A stretch of 64,000 nt of DNA from Alphaproteobacteria bacterium (GTDB taxonomy: Bacteria; Pseudomonadota; Alphaproteobacteria; SMXS01), in contig WGNW01000010.1 of assembly GCA_016124315.1 (NCBI GenBank), positions 26,628 through 90,627 on the forward strand. Direction: 5' to 3'. Each line of letters opens with the position of its first letter. Position 1 is the first letter of the stretch. The notes under the pieces were generated by a model. That model saw only the letters and a list, made by a program, of their open reading frames with translations, searched no databases and had not been told where the DNA came from. Below are positions 1 to 9,904 of this stretch, in pieces. The position numbers were made by a program, and so were the translations under genes.

Positions 1-2113
1 TGCGGGGCTGTCCGGCCAGCTGCTGGTAGAACAGGCCGCCGTTCTGGATGGTGCAGCCCTGGGCAGGCGATTCACCGCCCGAGCACGGCGCGATGAAGTC
101 GGTGTAATGAGCGTCGTCATAGGCGAGCGACGCGTTGAGCGACAGGCCCTCGGCCCATTTCGGATCCCAGGTGACCTGCAGTTCGGCGCCCGAGGTGCGC
201 GCGCCGCCGGCGTTGAGCGTGACATAGGCGAAGATCGGCGCGTTGAAGAAGTTGAGCTGCAGATCGTTGTACTTGTAGGTGTAGCCGTCCAGCTCGAACG
301 ACAGGGTGCCGTCGGCGAGCAGCGCCTTGATGCCGCCTTCGAAGCCCTTGACGTGTTCCGGGTCGAAGGTGATGTCGTCCACCGGATTGGCGTTGAGCGT
401 GCTGTCGATGGCGCCGTTGTCGAAGCCGCCGGACTTGTAGCCCTTCTTGTAGGCCACGTAGAAGGTCCAGTTGGCGACCGGCTTCCAGGTCAGCGTCACT
501 TCCGGGATCAGCGTGTCGTTGCGCTGGTCGGCCGTCAGGTTGCGGCCCTGGACGAACAGGCCGCTATAGGCCGGGTTGACGTAGGGCTGGATGAAGTAGG
601 AGTTCTTGCGCTCCCACAGGTAGCGGGCGCCGCCGGTCAGCCGCCACTGGTCGGTGATGTCCCACTTGAGCTCGCCATAGGCCGAGACCGTCTCGCCGGT
701 GGTCTCGGAGACCTTGTCGTAGGCGGTGTACCGTTCGTCCGGCGCGGCGGCCGAGTTCTCGGCCCCGGCGAAGTGCACGCTCTGCTCGAAGTAGCGATGG
801 GTGTGCTGGTAGTAGAAGCCGAGCACGCCGTTGACCGGGCCGTCGAAGCTGGTGGCGGCGCGCAGTTCGGCCGAATAGTTGGTGAAAGTGTTGTGCTCCT
901 GGGCGAAGGTCGAGGTGTCGGCGCCGCCGTCGCAGTCGCAGACCCAGGAATCGTTCTGGCGGTGGAAGTTCAGGATCGCCCGGATGTCGACCCAATCGAG
1001 CGCGTAGTCGGCATCGCCGGTGACGATGTAGGACTTGTACTCCTCGCCGAGCTGGCCGCCGAACCGGTTGAGGCCGGCCCGCGTCTTGGCGATGTCGGGC
1101 GGGATCGGGTTGCTGCCCTGGCGCCAGTCCTTGTTGCACTCGCCGACGCCGGCCGGGACCGGCATCTGGTTGGGCACGGTGCCCACGCTGCGGTGGGGAA
1201 CGCCATCGAGGGCGTTGCACTGCACGAGTTCGAGCGCGCCTGGCTGATTGATCCTGTCATCCGCGTAGGACCCTTTCAGCCGCAGCGTCAGCCGGTCGGT
1301 GGGCGTCGCCTTCAGCGTGAGCCTGGTCTGGAAATTCTCGGTTCCCGGGCTCTTGGGAGCGGTCGGCGCCGGGTTGTCGTGCACCGTCGGCGCGAAATTG
1401 TTGGCGACGTCGAAGGTGGTGTATTTCGTGTCGGGCGCGGTGTTGGTCAGCCAGCCGCCCCACATCTTGGTGCCTTCGACGGCCAGCCGAAAGCCCCACT
1501 TGTCGTTGACCGGAACGGAGATGAAGCCCTGGCCCTTCAGGGACTCGGTCTTGACCTCGTAGCCGACCTGCGCCATCGCCTCGAACTCTTGCCCGGGATC
1601 GTTGGTGGTGATGGAGATCACGCCCGCCGTGGCGTTCTTGCCGAAGTAGAGCGCCTGCGGCCCCTTCAGGATCGCCACCTGGCTGACGTCGTACAGCCCC
1701 TCGTTGATGACGCGGCCCTGCGGGAAGTAGACGCCGTCGATGATCACCGCGACCGACTGCTCGATGCCCAGGCTGCCGGCGCTCGACGAGATGCCGCGGA
1801 TGCTGATGCTGGTGCCCGTGCCGCTGAGGATCTTGAGGATTTCCAGCGACGGCGTATGGGCCGCCACGTCCTGCAGGTTGTTCAGCGAATAGTTCTGGAG
1901 TGTCTTTTCATTGACCGCGGTGATGGCGACGGGAATATCGCGCACCGATTCCTCGACGCCGCGCGCTTCCACGGTGACAGTCTCAATAGGTGCCGCCGAT
2001 GCTGTCGCCGCCACCGCAAGCCCGACTCCCAAGGCGGCGAGCCCCGACGCTGCGGCGCGCAGCAGACGGGCGGAACGCGAAGACGCACGGTCTTCGCCAA
2101 GTATCCAATTCAT
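1..2113 (-). CDS. TonB-dependent receptor, 3' end truncated by window edge
   Basis: Minus-strand reading from ATG at 2113 (MNWILGEDRASS...) is open to the window edge; signal-like N-terminus, plug domain (VTVEARGVEESVRDIPVAITAV...IRGISSSAGSLGIEQSVAVIIDGVYFPQG...GPQALYFGKNATAGVISI) and barrel. Absent from the ORF track because it runs off the window. Confidence 0.93.
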   Translation of the reverse strand, partial: MNWILGEDRASSRSARLLRAAASGLAALGVGLAVAATASAAPIETVTVEARGVEESVRDIPVAITAVNEKTLQNYSLNNLQDVAAHTPSLEILKILSGTGTSISIRGISSSAGSLGIEQSVAVIIDGVYFPQGRVINEGLYDVSQVAILKGPQALYFGKNATAGVISITTNDPGQEFEAMAQVGYEVKTESLKGQGFISVPVNDKWGFRLAVEGTKMWGGWLTNTAPDTKYTTFDVANNFAPTVHDNPAPTAPKSPGTENFQTRLTLKATPTDRLTLRLKGSYADDRINQPGALELVQCNALDGVPHRSVGTVPNQMPVPAGVGECNKDWRQGSNPIPPDIAKTRAGLNRFGGQLGEEYKSYIVTGDADYALDWVDIRAILNFHRQNDSWVCDCDGGADTSTFAQEHNTFTNYSAELRAATSFDGPVNGVLGFYYQHTHRYFEQSVHFAGAENSAAAPDERYTAYDKVSETTGETVSAYGELKWDITDQWRLTGGARYLWERKNSYFIQPYVNPAYSGLFVQGRNLTADQRNDTLIPEVTLTWKPVANWTFYVAYKKGYKSGGFDNGAIDSTLNANPVDDITFDPEHVKGFEGGIKALLADGTLSFELDGYTYKYNDLQLNFFNAPIFAYVTLNAGGARTSGAELQVTWDPKWAEGLSLNASLAYDDAHYTDFIAPCSGGESPAQGCTIQNGGLFYQQLAGQPR

Positions 2114-2640
2114 TCTGGTTCCTCCCCAGTGTGACATCGACACGATCAAGTGCGCGGTCCGGGTCCCCTGCGTTCGGCGCCTGCCCATCGGCCATGGAGC
2201 GCAGCCGCCCTCTTCCCCGCGACCGATATTGGTCATTTGACCTAACTATTCACTTCTTTGCACAATGGTGTCAACCGCGGTCCATTCCGGGCGCGCGCCG
2301 CTCCCGCAGCGGCCGGCCGGCGATCACGCCTTCATTGCCGACGTTCTGCTCGGCGCCCCGAGAACCTGCGCCTTCCGCTCCTGTGCAGCCTGGCCATCCT
2401 CTCCCCGCCCGATGGAAACCGATCGGTAACAAGTAAATACATTGTTGGTTCTTTCGACCAATCTATCCCGAAAGACAGACACGCTCAACTGTTCCGGACA
2501 GACCTGACGGTCCGGCGGCGACGGCCTGCGCAGGGCGGCCGGCTGCGGCCGCGAAACCCCGAACGCGGAATTGCTCTCGCCGCCCCGATCCCACAAGCTT
2601 GTCCGGCCGGACGATTCCGGCGGCAATTGGGGAGAACCGC

Positions 2641-3096
2641 ATGACCATCGAAGACCTGCTCGAAATCGAGGAGATCAGGAACCTGCGCCACCTCTACGCG
2701 CTCTATCTCGACAGTGGCGAAATCGAGAAGCTGGTGGCGCTGTTCGTGGAGGACGGCGTCGCGGAATGGCCTGAGCACATGGGCGGCTACTGGGCCGGCC
2801 ACAAGCGCATGCTGGAAGGCTGGACCGCAGTCTACAAGGAGAACGACCTGCCGTTCGCCCACCTGCATGTCGCGACCAACCCGTTCGTCCGGCTGACCGG
2901 ACCGGATACCGCCAACGGCCGCTACTACGCCATCTCGGTCCACACCACGGAAACGGACATCTCGCAGGTGATCAACGTCATCGGTATCCACGACGACCTG
3001 TACCGCAAGATCGACGGGAAGTGGTTCTTCGAGAAGACCCGGTACGACTTCCTATACCCGGTGCGCCGCTACCAGGGACCGCGGATCCCGATCTGA
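2641..3096 (+). CDS. SnoaL-like / NTF2-fold nuclear transport factor 2 family protein
   Basis: MTIEDLLEIEEIRNLRHLYALYLDSGEIEKLVALFVEDGVAEW; typical SnoaL-like N-terminus; RBS ggggag upstream. Confidence 0.85.
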   Translation: MTIEDLLEIEEIRNLRHLYALYLDSGEIEKLVALFVEDGVAEWPEHMGGYWAGHKRMLEGWTAVYKENDLPFAHLHVATNPFVRLTGPDTANGRYYAISVHTTETDISQVINVIGIHDDLYRKIDGKWFFEKTRYDFLYPVRRYQGPRIPI

Positions 3097-3104
3097 GCCG
3101 GAGA

Positions 3105-3746
3105 TCACCGGTAGGCCGCGCCCCAGCGGTCAAGGTGCACCAGCTCATCCAGTGGGCGCCGGCGTACCGGGCCGAACCGCCCCTTCGGATAGCCGATCGG
3201 GACGATGGCGAAGGAGCGCACGCCGTCGGGCAATCCGAGCACGGCGTCCACTTCCTTGCCGTGGGCCATGTGCCGCGTCGTCAGGGTCGCCCCCAGGCCC
3301 AACGCCCGGGCCGCCAGCAGCATGTTCTGCACCGCAGGGTAGATCGACGCGCCGCTGCCCGGGTTGCCGCCGTCCCTGCCGACCTCCAGGCAGGCGACGA
3401 TCCACACCGGCACCTCGTGGAAGTGACGGGTGAGGTGCTCCACCGCGTCGATCTGGCGCACCAGCGTGTCCTTTTCCGGCCCCGGCTCCATGCGGTCGAG
3501 CCTGGCCTTGTAGTGCGGCCACGCCACCTCGTCCCAGGCCTGCTCGTAGAGCGGCTGGATGCGCTCCTTCACCGGCCGGTCCTTGACCACGATAAAGCCC
3601 CATTGCTGGGCGTTGCCGCCGCTGGGCGCCGAGCGCGCCGCCTCCAGGATCTTCCGGATCAGCTCGTCCGGCACGGGATCCGGCTTCAGCCGGCGCATGG
3701 CCCGGGTGGTGTGGATGATGTCGAACAGCCTGGCGTCGTCTTCCAT
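3105..3746 (-). CDS. nitroreductase family protein
   Basis: MEDDARLFDIIHTTRAMRRLKPDPVPDELIRKILEAARSAPSGGNAQQWGFIVVKD; FMN nitroreductase signature. Confidence 0.88.
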   Translation of the reverse strand: MEDDARLFDIIHTTRAMRRLKPDPVPDELIRKILEAARSAPSGGNAQQWGFIVVKDRPVKERIQPLYEQAWDEVAWPHYKARLDRMEPGPEKDTLVRQIDAVEHLTRHFHEVPVWIVACLEVGRDGGNPGSGASIYPAVQNMLLAARALGLGATLTTRHMAHGKEVDAVLGLPDGVRSFAIVPIGYPKGRFGPVRRRPLDELVHLDRWGAAYR

Positions 3747-3777
3747 GGGGTCCCTCCGCGGCAATTCCCAGCGTCCG

Positions 3778-4968
3778 TTACAGCACGTTCCTGCGCCTCA
3801 GCCCGTCGATCTCCTCGGCCGAATAGCCGGCCCAGGCCAGCACCTCGTCGGTGCTGGCGCCGCATTCCGGCGGCGCCACGGCCAGGCTGCTGTCGGTGCG
3901 GCTCAGGGTGTAGGGCTGGCCGAGCAGCGTGATCGCGCCCAGTTCCGGCGACGCGACGGTCTGCGCCATGCCGAGATGGCGGACCTGCGGATCGGCGAAC
4001 GCCTCGTCCACGCCATAGACGGGACCGCAGGGGATGCCGCTCGCATTCAGCAGGTCGATCCAGCTGGCGCTGTCCCGGGCGAGCAGGGCGGCCTGCACCG
4101 CCGCGTTGACCCGGCCGCGGTGGGCGAGGCGGCCGGCCGGCGTGGCGAAATCGGGATCGGCCGCCGCCTCCTCGATGCCGAGCACCGCGCAGAACCGCGG
4201 CCAGGCGTTCGGCATCGGCGCCACGTTGATGCTGCCGTCGCTGGTGCGGAAGCAGCCCATGGGCACGGCGGTCGGATGATCGTTGCCCACCTGCCCCGGG
4301 ACGTCGCCCTTCATCAGCCAGCGCGCCGCCTGGAAATCCAGCATGAACAGCGCCGCCTGCAGCAGCGAGGTCTGCACCCACTGCCCCTCGCCCGAGGTCT
4401 CCCGCTCCAGCAGCGCCGTGAGCGTGCCCAGTGCGCCGAACACGCCCGCGGCCACGTCGGCGATGGCGATGCCGACCCGCATGGGCCCGCCGCCCGGCGC
4501 GCCGGTGATGGACATCAGCCCCGACATGCCCTGCGCGATCTGGTCGAGGCCGGGCCGGCTGGCATAGGGACCGTCCTGCCCGAAACCGGAAATGCTGGTG
4601 TAGACCAGGCGCGGATTGACGGCGCGCATCGCCTCGTAGCCGAATCCCAGCCGCTCCTTCACGTCGGGCCGGTAGTTCTCGACCAGCACGTCGGCCCGCT
4701 CCGCCAGGCGTTTCAGCACGGTCAGCCCCTCATCCGTCTTCAGGTCGAGGGTGATGCTCCGCTTGTTGCGATGGAGGTTCTGGAAGTCGGAGTCGTAACG
4801 GTCGGCGAAATCCGGGAACGGCCGGTCCGGCGCCGGCGGCATCTCCACCTTGATGACGTCGGCGCCCCAGTCGGCCAGCTGGCGGACGCAGCTGGGTCCG
4901 GCGCGGGCCCGGGTCAGATCGATCACGGTGAAGCGCGCGAGGGCGTCTGAAGCGGACTGGAAACTCAT
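3778..4968 (-). CDS. CaiB/BaiF family CoA-transferase (type III)
   Basis: FTVIDLTRARAGPSCVRQLADWGADVIKVE...NKRSITLDLKTDEG...LVENYRPDVKERLGFGYEAM. Confidence 0.93.
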   Translation of the reverse strand: MSFQSASDALARFTVIDLTRARAGPSCVRQLADWGADVIKVEMPPAPDRPFPDFADRYDSDFQNLHRNKRSITLDLKTDEGLTVLKRLAERADVLVENYRPDVKERLGFGYEAMRAVNPRLVYTSISGFGQDGPYASRPGLDQIAQGMSGLMSITGAPGGGPMRVGIAIADVAAGVFGALGTLTALLERETSGEGQWVQTSLLQAALFMLDFQAARWLMKGDVPGQVGNDHPTAVPMGCFRTSDGSINVAPMPNAWPRFCAVLGIEEAAADPDFATPAGRLAHRGRVNAAVQAALLARDSASWIDLLNASGIPCGPVYGVDEAFADPQVRHLGMAQTVASPELGAITLLGQPYTLSRTDSSLAVAPPECGASTDEVLAWAGYSAEEIDGLRRRNVL

Positions 4969-5086
4969 GCTGCGGTCTCCCCACTCGAGCGGTTCTTCAG
5001 GCCGTCGAACCCGCCTCCCCGGCGCTACGCAACGTCCGCACGACTAAACCTTCACGCGCGCTTATTCAAGACCAAAGCGGCGTCCC

Positions 5087-5752
5087 CTAGTCGAGATAGG
5101 CGCCCGAGTCGAACAGCGTCGAGACGATCCGGATCATCTTCTCATGGTCCAGATCCTTGCCGAGGAAGGTGTGGTCCATGACGATGGCCAGATAGGCGCC
5201 GACGCCCACCATCGAGAGCACCTCCGGGTCGAGGTCCTTGCGGCGGCGTCCGCCGAGGGACTCGCGGATCGTCGTCGCCATGGCCTGGAACCATGGATAG
5301 AGGTGGCTGGCATAGAACCGCCGGCCGCGCTCGCTGTCCGAAAACAGGCCCGTCATCAGCAGCGGATAGACGTCGACGATCGTATCGAGCAGGCGCCGGT
5401 GCGCCTCGACGTTGAGCCGGCGCTGCTCCTCCACCGTCGAAGCGCCGTTGTAGCTGCGGGCGATCTCGATCTCCTTTTCGGCAAGCCGCTCCAGCGGCTC
5501 GACCACCGCGGCATCGAACAGTTCCTCCTTGGTCTTGAAATGGGCGAACAGGGTCGCCTCGTTGACGCCCGCCTCGCGGGCCAGTTCCCGCGTGCGCGAG
5601 CCGCCCAGCCCGGACCGGATGAACACCCGCTGGGCGGCCTTGAGGATCTGCGCCCGGCGCTCCTCGGCGGAAAGGCGTTTTCGCCGCCGCCGCGGCGAGG
5701 GTGACGCGTCGTCGTCGGGCGCATTGCCCGCAGTTCCCTGCTGTTCGGCCAT
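5087..5752 (-). CDS. TetR/AcrR family transcriptional regulator
   Basis: RAQILKAAQRVFIRSGLGGSRTRELAREAGVNEATLFAHFKTKEELFDAAV HTH. Confidence 0.93.
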   Translation of the reverse strand: MAEQQGTAGNAPDDDASPSPRRRRKRLSAEERRAQILKAAQRVFIRSGLGGSRTRELAREAGVNEATLFAHFKTKEELFDAAVVEPLERLAEKEIEIARSYNGASTVEEQRRLNVEAHRRLLDTIVDVYPLLMTGLFSDSERGRRFYASHLYPWFQAMATTIRESLGGRRRKDLDPEVLSMVGVGAYLAIVMDHTFLGKDLDHEKMIRIVSTLFDSGAYLD

Positions 5753-5810
5753 CGTCGGCAGCTACGTCCTTCCTCGCAAGCCCTGGCGGCATCCGGCCGC
5801 CGTTCCCGGT

Positions 5811-7115
5811 TCAAACCCTGCCGGCGCCCTCGCCATCGATGTAGTCCATCAGGGTCTTGTGCATGTGTCGGATGCGGCGCTCCTGGCTGGAGATCCACAG
5901 CCCCTCGAACGCCGACGAGTTCATGCCCTTCTGCACGTGCGGCAGGTTCACCGCGTCCTGGTCGAGCACCAGGCCCAGCGAACGCTGCCCGAACGCCACA
6001 TGCTCGTGGTCCGGCATGGGCGGGCGCTTCTGCCCCTTGGGCACCCGCACATGGACCGTGACGTCGTAGTACATCTTGTTCGGGTCGCTCGCGTGCGGCC
6101 GTTGGCGGAACAGCATCATGCGGTCCGAGAAGGTGTTCAGCGTCAGGTTCGGGAAGATGAAGTAGTGGTAGTTGTCGGTGAGCTGGTCGTCGTTCAGCTC
6201 CGAGTAGTCGACGCCCCGCTTCTGCTGGCTCTCGCGCTTGTAGACCTGCAGCGCCCGCCGGATTTCGGTGACCCGGCCGGTGTACTGGTCGGGATTCATG
6301 CCGACGGCCTGCAGGGCGTTCGCCAGGATCTCGGGCACTTCGTACGGCTCCTCGCCCAGCCGCGGGCTGTAGGTGTGATAGGGCACCAGGTAGCGGTTAT
6401 GCCTGTCGTAGAGGTCGATCTGCACGTCCACGTCGTCAATGGTGTAAGACAGTTCGGGATGGATGCACTGGACGTGGTAGACCTCGTTGAAGGCGTCCAC
6501 CGAGGTCTTCCAGTTGCAGTCCGACTCCACCGTCACGTTCATGGTCAGCGCCATGTCGGCGAAATGATAGGGGTCCAGGTGCTGCGGGATCATGCCGAGA
6601 AAGTCCCGCAACGGCTCGGCGTCAGGGTTCAGGTTGAACCAGACCCAGCCGCCCCAGCTGTCCGTCTCGACTTGCTTCAGGCTTAGCTTGTCGCGCGGGC
6701 AGCCCTGGGCGAAATCCTCCTCGTCGGGGACGTTGATCAGCTTGCCGGTCAGGTCGTACTCCCAGAAGTGGTAGGCGCACTGCAGCGTCCGCGAATTGCC
6801 GCACTGGTCGAACTTGACCTGGTTGCCGCGGTGGTTGCAGACGTTGTAGAAGGTCCGCGCCCTGCCGTCCTCGCCGCGGACGATCAGCAGGGACTCGGTG
6901 CCGATCTCGGTGGTGGCGTTGTCGCCCGGCTCCGGAATCTCGTCCTCGCGGCAGCCCACCAGCCAGACCTTGGTCCACATCCGCTCCCATTCCAGATTCA
7001 TGAAATCGGTCGAGGTGTACCGTTGCTTGGGGATCACCTCGGAGCCGAGATTGGGCTCCGGCGCCTTTTCCGCCGGCGTCCGTACGCTTTCCTTCACCCT
7101 GCTGATGGCGACCAT
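5811..7115 (-). CDS. Rieske [2Fe-2S] aromatic ring-hydroxylating oxygenase alpha subunit
   Basis: Rieske motif CNHRGNQVKFDQCGNSRTLQCAYHFWEYDLTG plus catalytic domain DAFNEVYHVQCIHPE. Start MVAISRVKE chosen. Confidence 0.92.
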   Translation of the reverse strand: MVAISRVKESVRTPAEKAPEPNLGSEVIPKQRYTSTDFMNLEWERMWTKVWLVGCREDEIPEPGDNATTEIGTESLLIVRGEDGRARTFYNVCNHRGNQVKFDQCGNSRTLQCAYHFWEYDLTGKLINVPDEEDFAQGCPRDKLSLKQVETDSWGGWVWFNLNPDAEPLRDFLGMIPQHLDPYHFADMALTMNVTVESDCNWKTSVDAFNEVYHVQCIHPELSYTIDDVDVQIDLYDRHNRYLVPYHTYSPRLGEEPYEVPEILANALQAVGMNPDQYTGRVTEIRRALQVYKRESQQKRGVDYSELNDDQLTDNYHYFIFPNLTLNTFSDRMMLFRQRPHASDPNKMYYDVTVHVRVPKGQKRPPMPDHEHVAFGQRSLGLVLDQDAVNLPHVQKGMNSSAFEGLWISSQERRIRHMHKTLMDYIDGEGAGRV

Positions 7116-7158
7116 CGTCCGCTCCCCGTCGACGCTTCTATGCAAGACCCTGCCAGCA

Positions 7159-7175
7159 GATCATAGATAATGATC
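7159..7175. promoter_or_regulatory. perfect inverted repeat GATCAT-AGATA-ATGATC, operator candidate
   Basis: 17-bp palindrome about 45 bp upstream of the Rieske gene start; TetR gene in the same cluster. Confidence 0.45.
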
Positions 7176-7228
7176 ACTTACTTGAAAACGGCCTCGCTGC
7201 CGGAGGCCTCACGGACCGGCCGTCCGCC

Positions 7229-8878
7229 CTACCGGGCGGGCGCCGCCCGTTCGAGAATGGCGTCCGTATCGGGCGTGGCCGCAAGGGCCCCGTAGGCGAC
7301 CCCGGGCCTCTCTGACAGGCGTGCCGCGCAGAAGCCTTCCGCCACGAAGGACGGCGCCGTGCGGAACAGCACCGCCGCCTGGAGCGCGACGGCGGCCTCT
7401 TCCACGACGCGGCGCGCCTCGTGCTCGCCGGGCATCCGCCGCAGGCGTTCTTTCAGGCCGTCCGTGGCGGCGTCCAGCAGCGGGTGGCCGCCCCGCGCCT
7501 GCTCCAGCTCGTCGAGCAGGGCGGCGACCGCGTCGGGCTCGCGACCCATGGCCCGCAGCACGTCCAGGCAGATGACGTTGCCGGAGCCCTCCCAGATGGA
7601 GTTGAGCGGCGACTGGCGGAACAGCCGCGGCATCACGCTTTCCTCCACGTAGCCGGCGCCGCCATGGGCCTCCATCGCCTCGTAGACCAGCCCGACGACC
7701 CGCTTGTTGAGCCAGTACTTGCCGATCGGCGTGGCGATGCGGGAGAACAGCGCCGCCCGTGCGTCGCTCGCGCCCTCGTCGAAGCTGCGGGCGATGCGAA
7801 AGGTGAGCGCGGTCGCCGCCTCCGACTCCAGCGCCATGTCCGCGAGCACGGCGCGCATCAGCGGCTGGTCGATCAGCCGCTTCTGGAAGGCGGTGCGATG
7901 GGCGGTGTGCCACAGGGCATTGGCGACCGCCTGGCGCATGTAAGCGGCCGGCGCCAGGATGCAGTCGAGCCGCGTGTGGTGCACCATCTGGATGATGGTG
8001 CGCACGCCGCGCCCTCCCTCGCCCACCAGTTCCGCATAGGCGCCGTGATACTCGATCTCGGAGGAAGCGTTGGCCCGGTCGCCCAGCTTGTCCTTGAGCC
8101 GCATGACGTGGATCGCATTGCGCTCGCCGTCCGGCGTCCAGCGCGGCGCCAGGAAGCAGGTCAGGCCCTTCCCGGTGTAGGCCAGGGTGAGGAACGCGTC
8201 GGACATGGGCGCCGAGCAGAACCATTTGTGGCCGGTCAGCCGCCACGAGCCGTCGCCCGCCGGCTCGGCCCTGGTGCTGTTGGCGCGCACGTCCGATCCG
8301 CCCTGCTTCTCGGTCATCGCCATGCCGATGGTGACGCCCGCCTTCTCCGCCGCCGGCCGCGACGACGGATCGTAGGCCGAGGCCATGATCCCCGGCAGCC
8401 ATCGATCGAGCAGGTCAGGCTGCTGCCGCAGCGCCGCCACGGACGCATAGGTCATGGTCATGGGACAGCACACGCCGGGCTCCGCCTGGGCCATCAGGAA
8501 CTCGAGCGCCGTGTGGAGAACGTGGCCCGCCGGCGCGCCGCTCCACGCCGCCGACGCGACACCCGCGCCGATCCCCAGGTCCATCAGCTTGTGGTAGGCG
8601 GGATGGAAGGCCACCTCGTCGATGCGCCGCCCGTAGCGGTCGAAGGCCTTCAGCTGGGGCGGGTTGGCGTTGGCTTGGGCGGCCCATTCCGCCACCTCGG
8701 CCGAGCCGGCGCGCGCGCCGAACGTGGCCAGACGGGCCGCGTAGCCGTCGGCGCCGGCCGCCTCCACCGCCTGGCGCAGCGCCCGGTCGGAAGTGAACAG
8801 GTCGACGTCCTCGAAGGGCGGCGGCTGGTTGGTGACGTCGTGGGTCTCCAGGTGGTCGCGGGGACGAAAGGCGCTCAT
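7229..8878 (-). CDS. aidB: AidB-like acyl-CoA dehydrogenase
   Basis: THDVTNQPPPFEDVDLFTSDRAL...CPMTMTYAS...GMAMTEKQGGSDVRANSTRAE...GHKWFCSAPMSDAFLTLA...NSIWEGSGNVICLDVLRAM, closely resembling E. coli AidB from memory. Confidence 0.85.
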   Translation of the reverse strand: MSAFRPRDHLETHDVTNQPPPFEDVDLFTSDRALRQAVEAAGADGYAARLATFGARAGSAEVAEWAAQANANPPQLKAFDRYGRRIDEVAFHPAYHKLMDLGIGAGVASAAWSGAPAGHVLHTALEFLMAQAEPGVCCPMTMTYASVAALRQQPDLLDRWLPGIMASAYDPSSRPAAEKAGVTIGMAMTEKQGGSDVRANSTRAEPAGDGSWRLTGHKWFCSAPMSDAFLTLAYTGKGLTCFLAPRWTPDGERNAIHVMRLKDKLGDRANASSEIEYHGAYAELVGEGGRGVRTIIQMVHHTRLDCILAPAAYMRQAVANALWHTAHRTAFQKRLIDQPLMRAVLADMALESEAATALTFRIARSFDEGASDARAALFSRIATPIGKYWLNKRVVGLVYEAMEAHGGAGYVEESVMPRLFRQSPLNSIWEGSGNVICLDVLRAMGREPDAVAALLDELEQARGGHPLLDAATDGLKERLRRMPGEHEARRVVEEAAVALQAAVLFRTAPSFVAEGFCAARLSERPGVAYGALAATPDTDAILERAAPAR

Positions 8879-8891
8879 CGGTTTCCCCCGG

Positions 8892-9314
8892 CTACGAACG
8901 GTCCGGCAGGGCGACCGTCGCCGTGCCCGTCGCGATGCTGGTGCCTTCCTCGTCGGTCTCCCACAGGTCAAGGTCGGCCAACGTCTCCCCGCCCTCGCGG
9001 CGGATGCCGGTGACCCGGCCGCCCGCCGTCAGCGTGCGGCCGCGCAGGAACGGGCTGCGCAGCCGGATGGCGACGGCGACGATGCGCCCGTCCTCTCCCA
9101 GCCAGTCGCGCAGCATGGCGTGCAGGTAGGCGTGCTGCAGCGGCGCCATGGCGAAGGCGGAGGGGAAGCCTTCGTGGCGCGCCACCTCGTCGTCCCAGTG
9201 GTGGGCGGCGAACTCGCAGTTGGCGGCGGCGAACCGGTTCCAGTGGTGCACCGTGCCCTCGCGGACGAAGGCCGGCAGCTCGTCGCCCACGGCGATGGTG
9301 TCGGGGCTGGCCAT
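8892..9314 (-). CDS. MaoC-like hot-dog fold dehydratase
   Basis: MASPDTIAVGDELPAFVREGTVHHWNRFAAANCEFAAHHWDDEVARHEGFPSAFAMAPLQHAYLHAML; start overlaps upstream stop (ATGA). Confidence 0.8.
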   Translation of the reverse strand: MASPDTIAVGDELPAFVREGTVHHWNRFAAANCEFAAHHWDDEVARHEGFPSAFAMAPLQHAYLHAMLRDWLGEDGRIVAVAIRLRSPFLRGRTLTAGGRVTGIRREGGETLADLDLWETDEEGTSIATGTATVALPDRS

Positions 9315-9850
9315 CAGTACCTCGCGAACACGGAGTCGACAGTGCGGATCCACTCGTCGCGCTGGTTGAACAGCTCGTGGGACAGGGTCGTGTAGAGCAT
9401 GTGGCCCATGCGGCCCTCCCGCTCGAAATAGCCGCTGATCTTGTGGGTCGAGCGGATCACGTCGCCCGGCCGCATGCGCACGCCGCTGTGGGTGGCGCGG
9501 ATCTCGGTCAGCAGAAGCGCCCGGTGGCGCGGCGGCTCGACGCCCAGCTCCCGCTCGCTGAAGGCGGTCTGCGACACCGGCGGATCGTCCGGCGACGGCG
9601 TCCGCGTCATCCAGGCGAAGGGGTTGAAGTCCTCCGGCGCGACGATGCCGCCCCAGCGGCTGCGCGCCGCGTAGTCCTCGTCCCAGTAGAGCCTTGGCGG
9701 CACTTCGGGATAATAGACGGCCACCGCCCATTTGCGGATATCCGAGACGGCGATGGGGTAGGACACGGTCTCCCGCATCACCTTGCCGACGATGGCGCGC
9801 ATCTCGTCGGTGACCCGCATTTCGTCCGGCATTCCCGCCTCCGTCGCCAT
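9314..9850 (-). CDS. FAS1-like / MaoC N-terminal-type dehydratase
   Basis: IRKWAVAVYYPEVPPRLYWDEDYAARSRWGGIVAPEDFNPFAWM; hot-dog partner of the following gene. Confidence 0.78.
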   Translation of the reverse strand: MATEAGMPDEMRVTDEMRAIVGKVMRETVSYPIAVSDIRKWAVAVYYPEVPPRLYWDEDYAARSRWGGIVAPEDFNPFAWMTRTPSPDDPPVSQTAFSERELGVEPPRHRALLLTEIRATHSGVRMRPGDVIRSTHKISGYFEREGRMGHMLYTTLSHELFNQRDEWIRTVDSVFARY

Positions 9851-9904
9851 CCGCGTCTTCCCGCCCCAGTTAAGCGCGCGAAGCAGGGTGCGAACAAGGG
9901 CCGA

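Noticed and set aside
107-2134. 675-aa + strand ORF
   Set aside because: Low-complexity V/R/A/G-rich shadow frame antisense to the TonB-dependent receptor on the minus strand.
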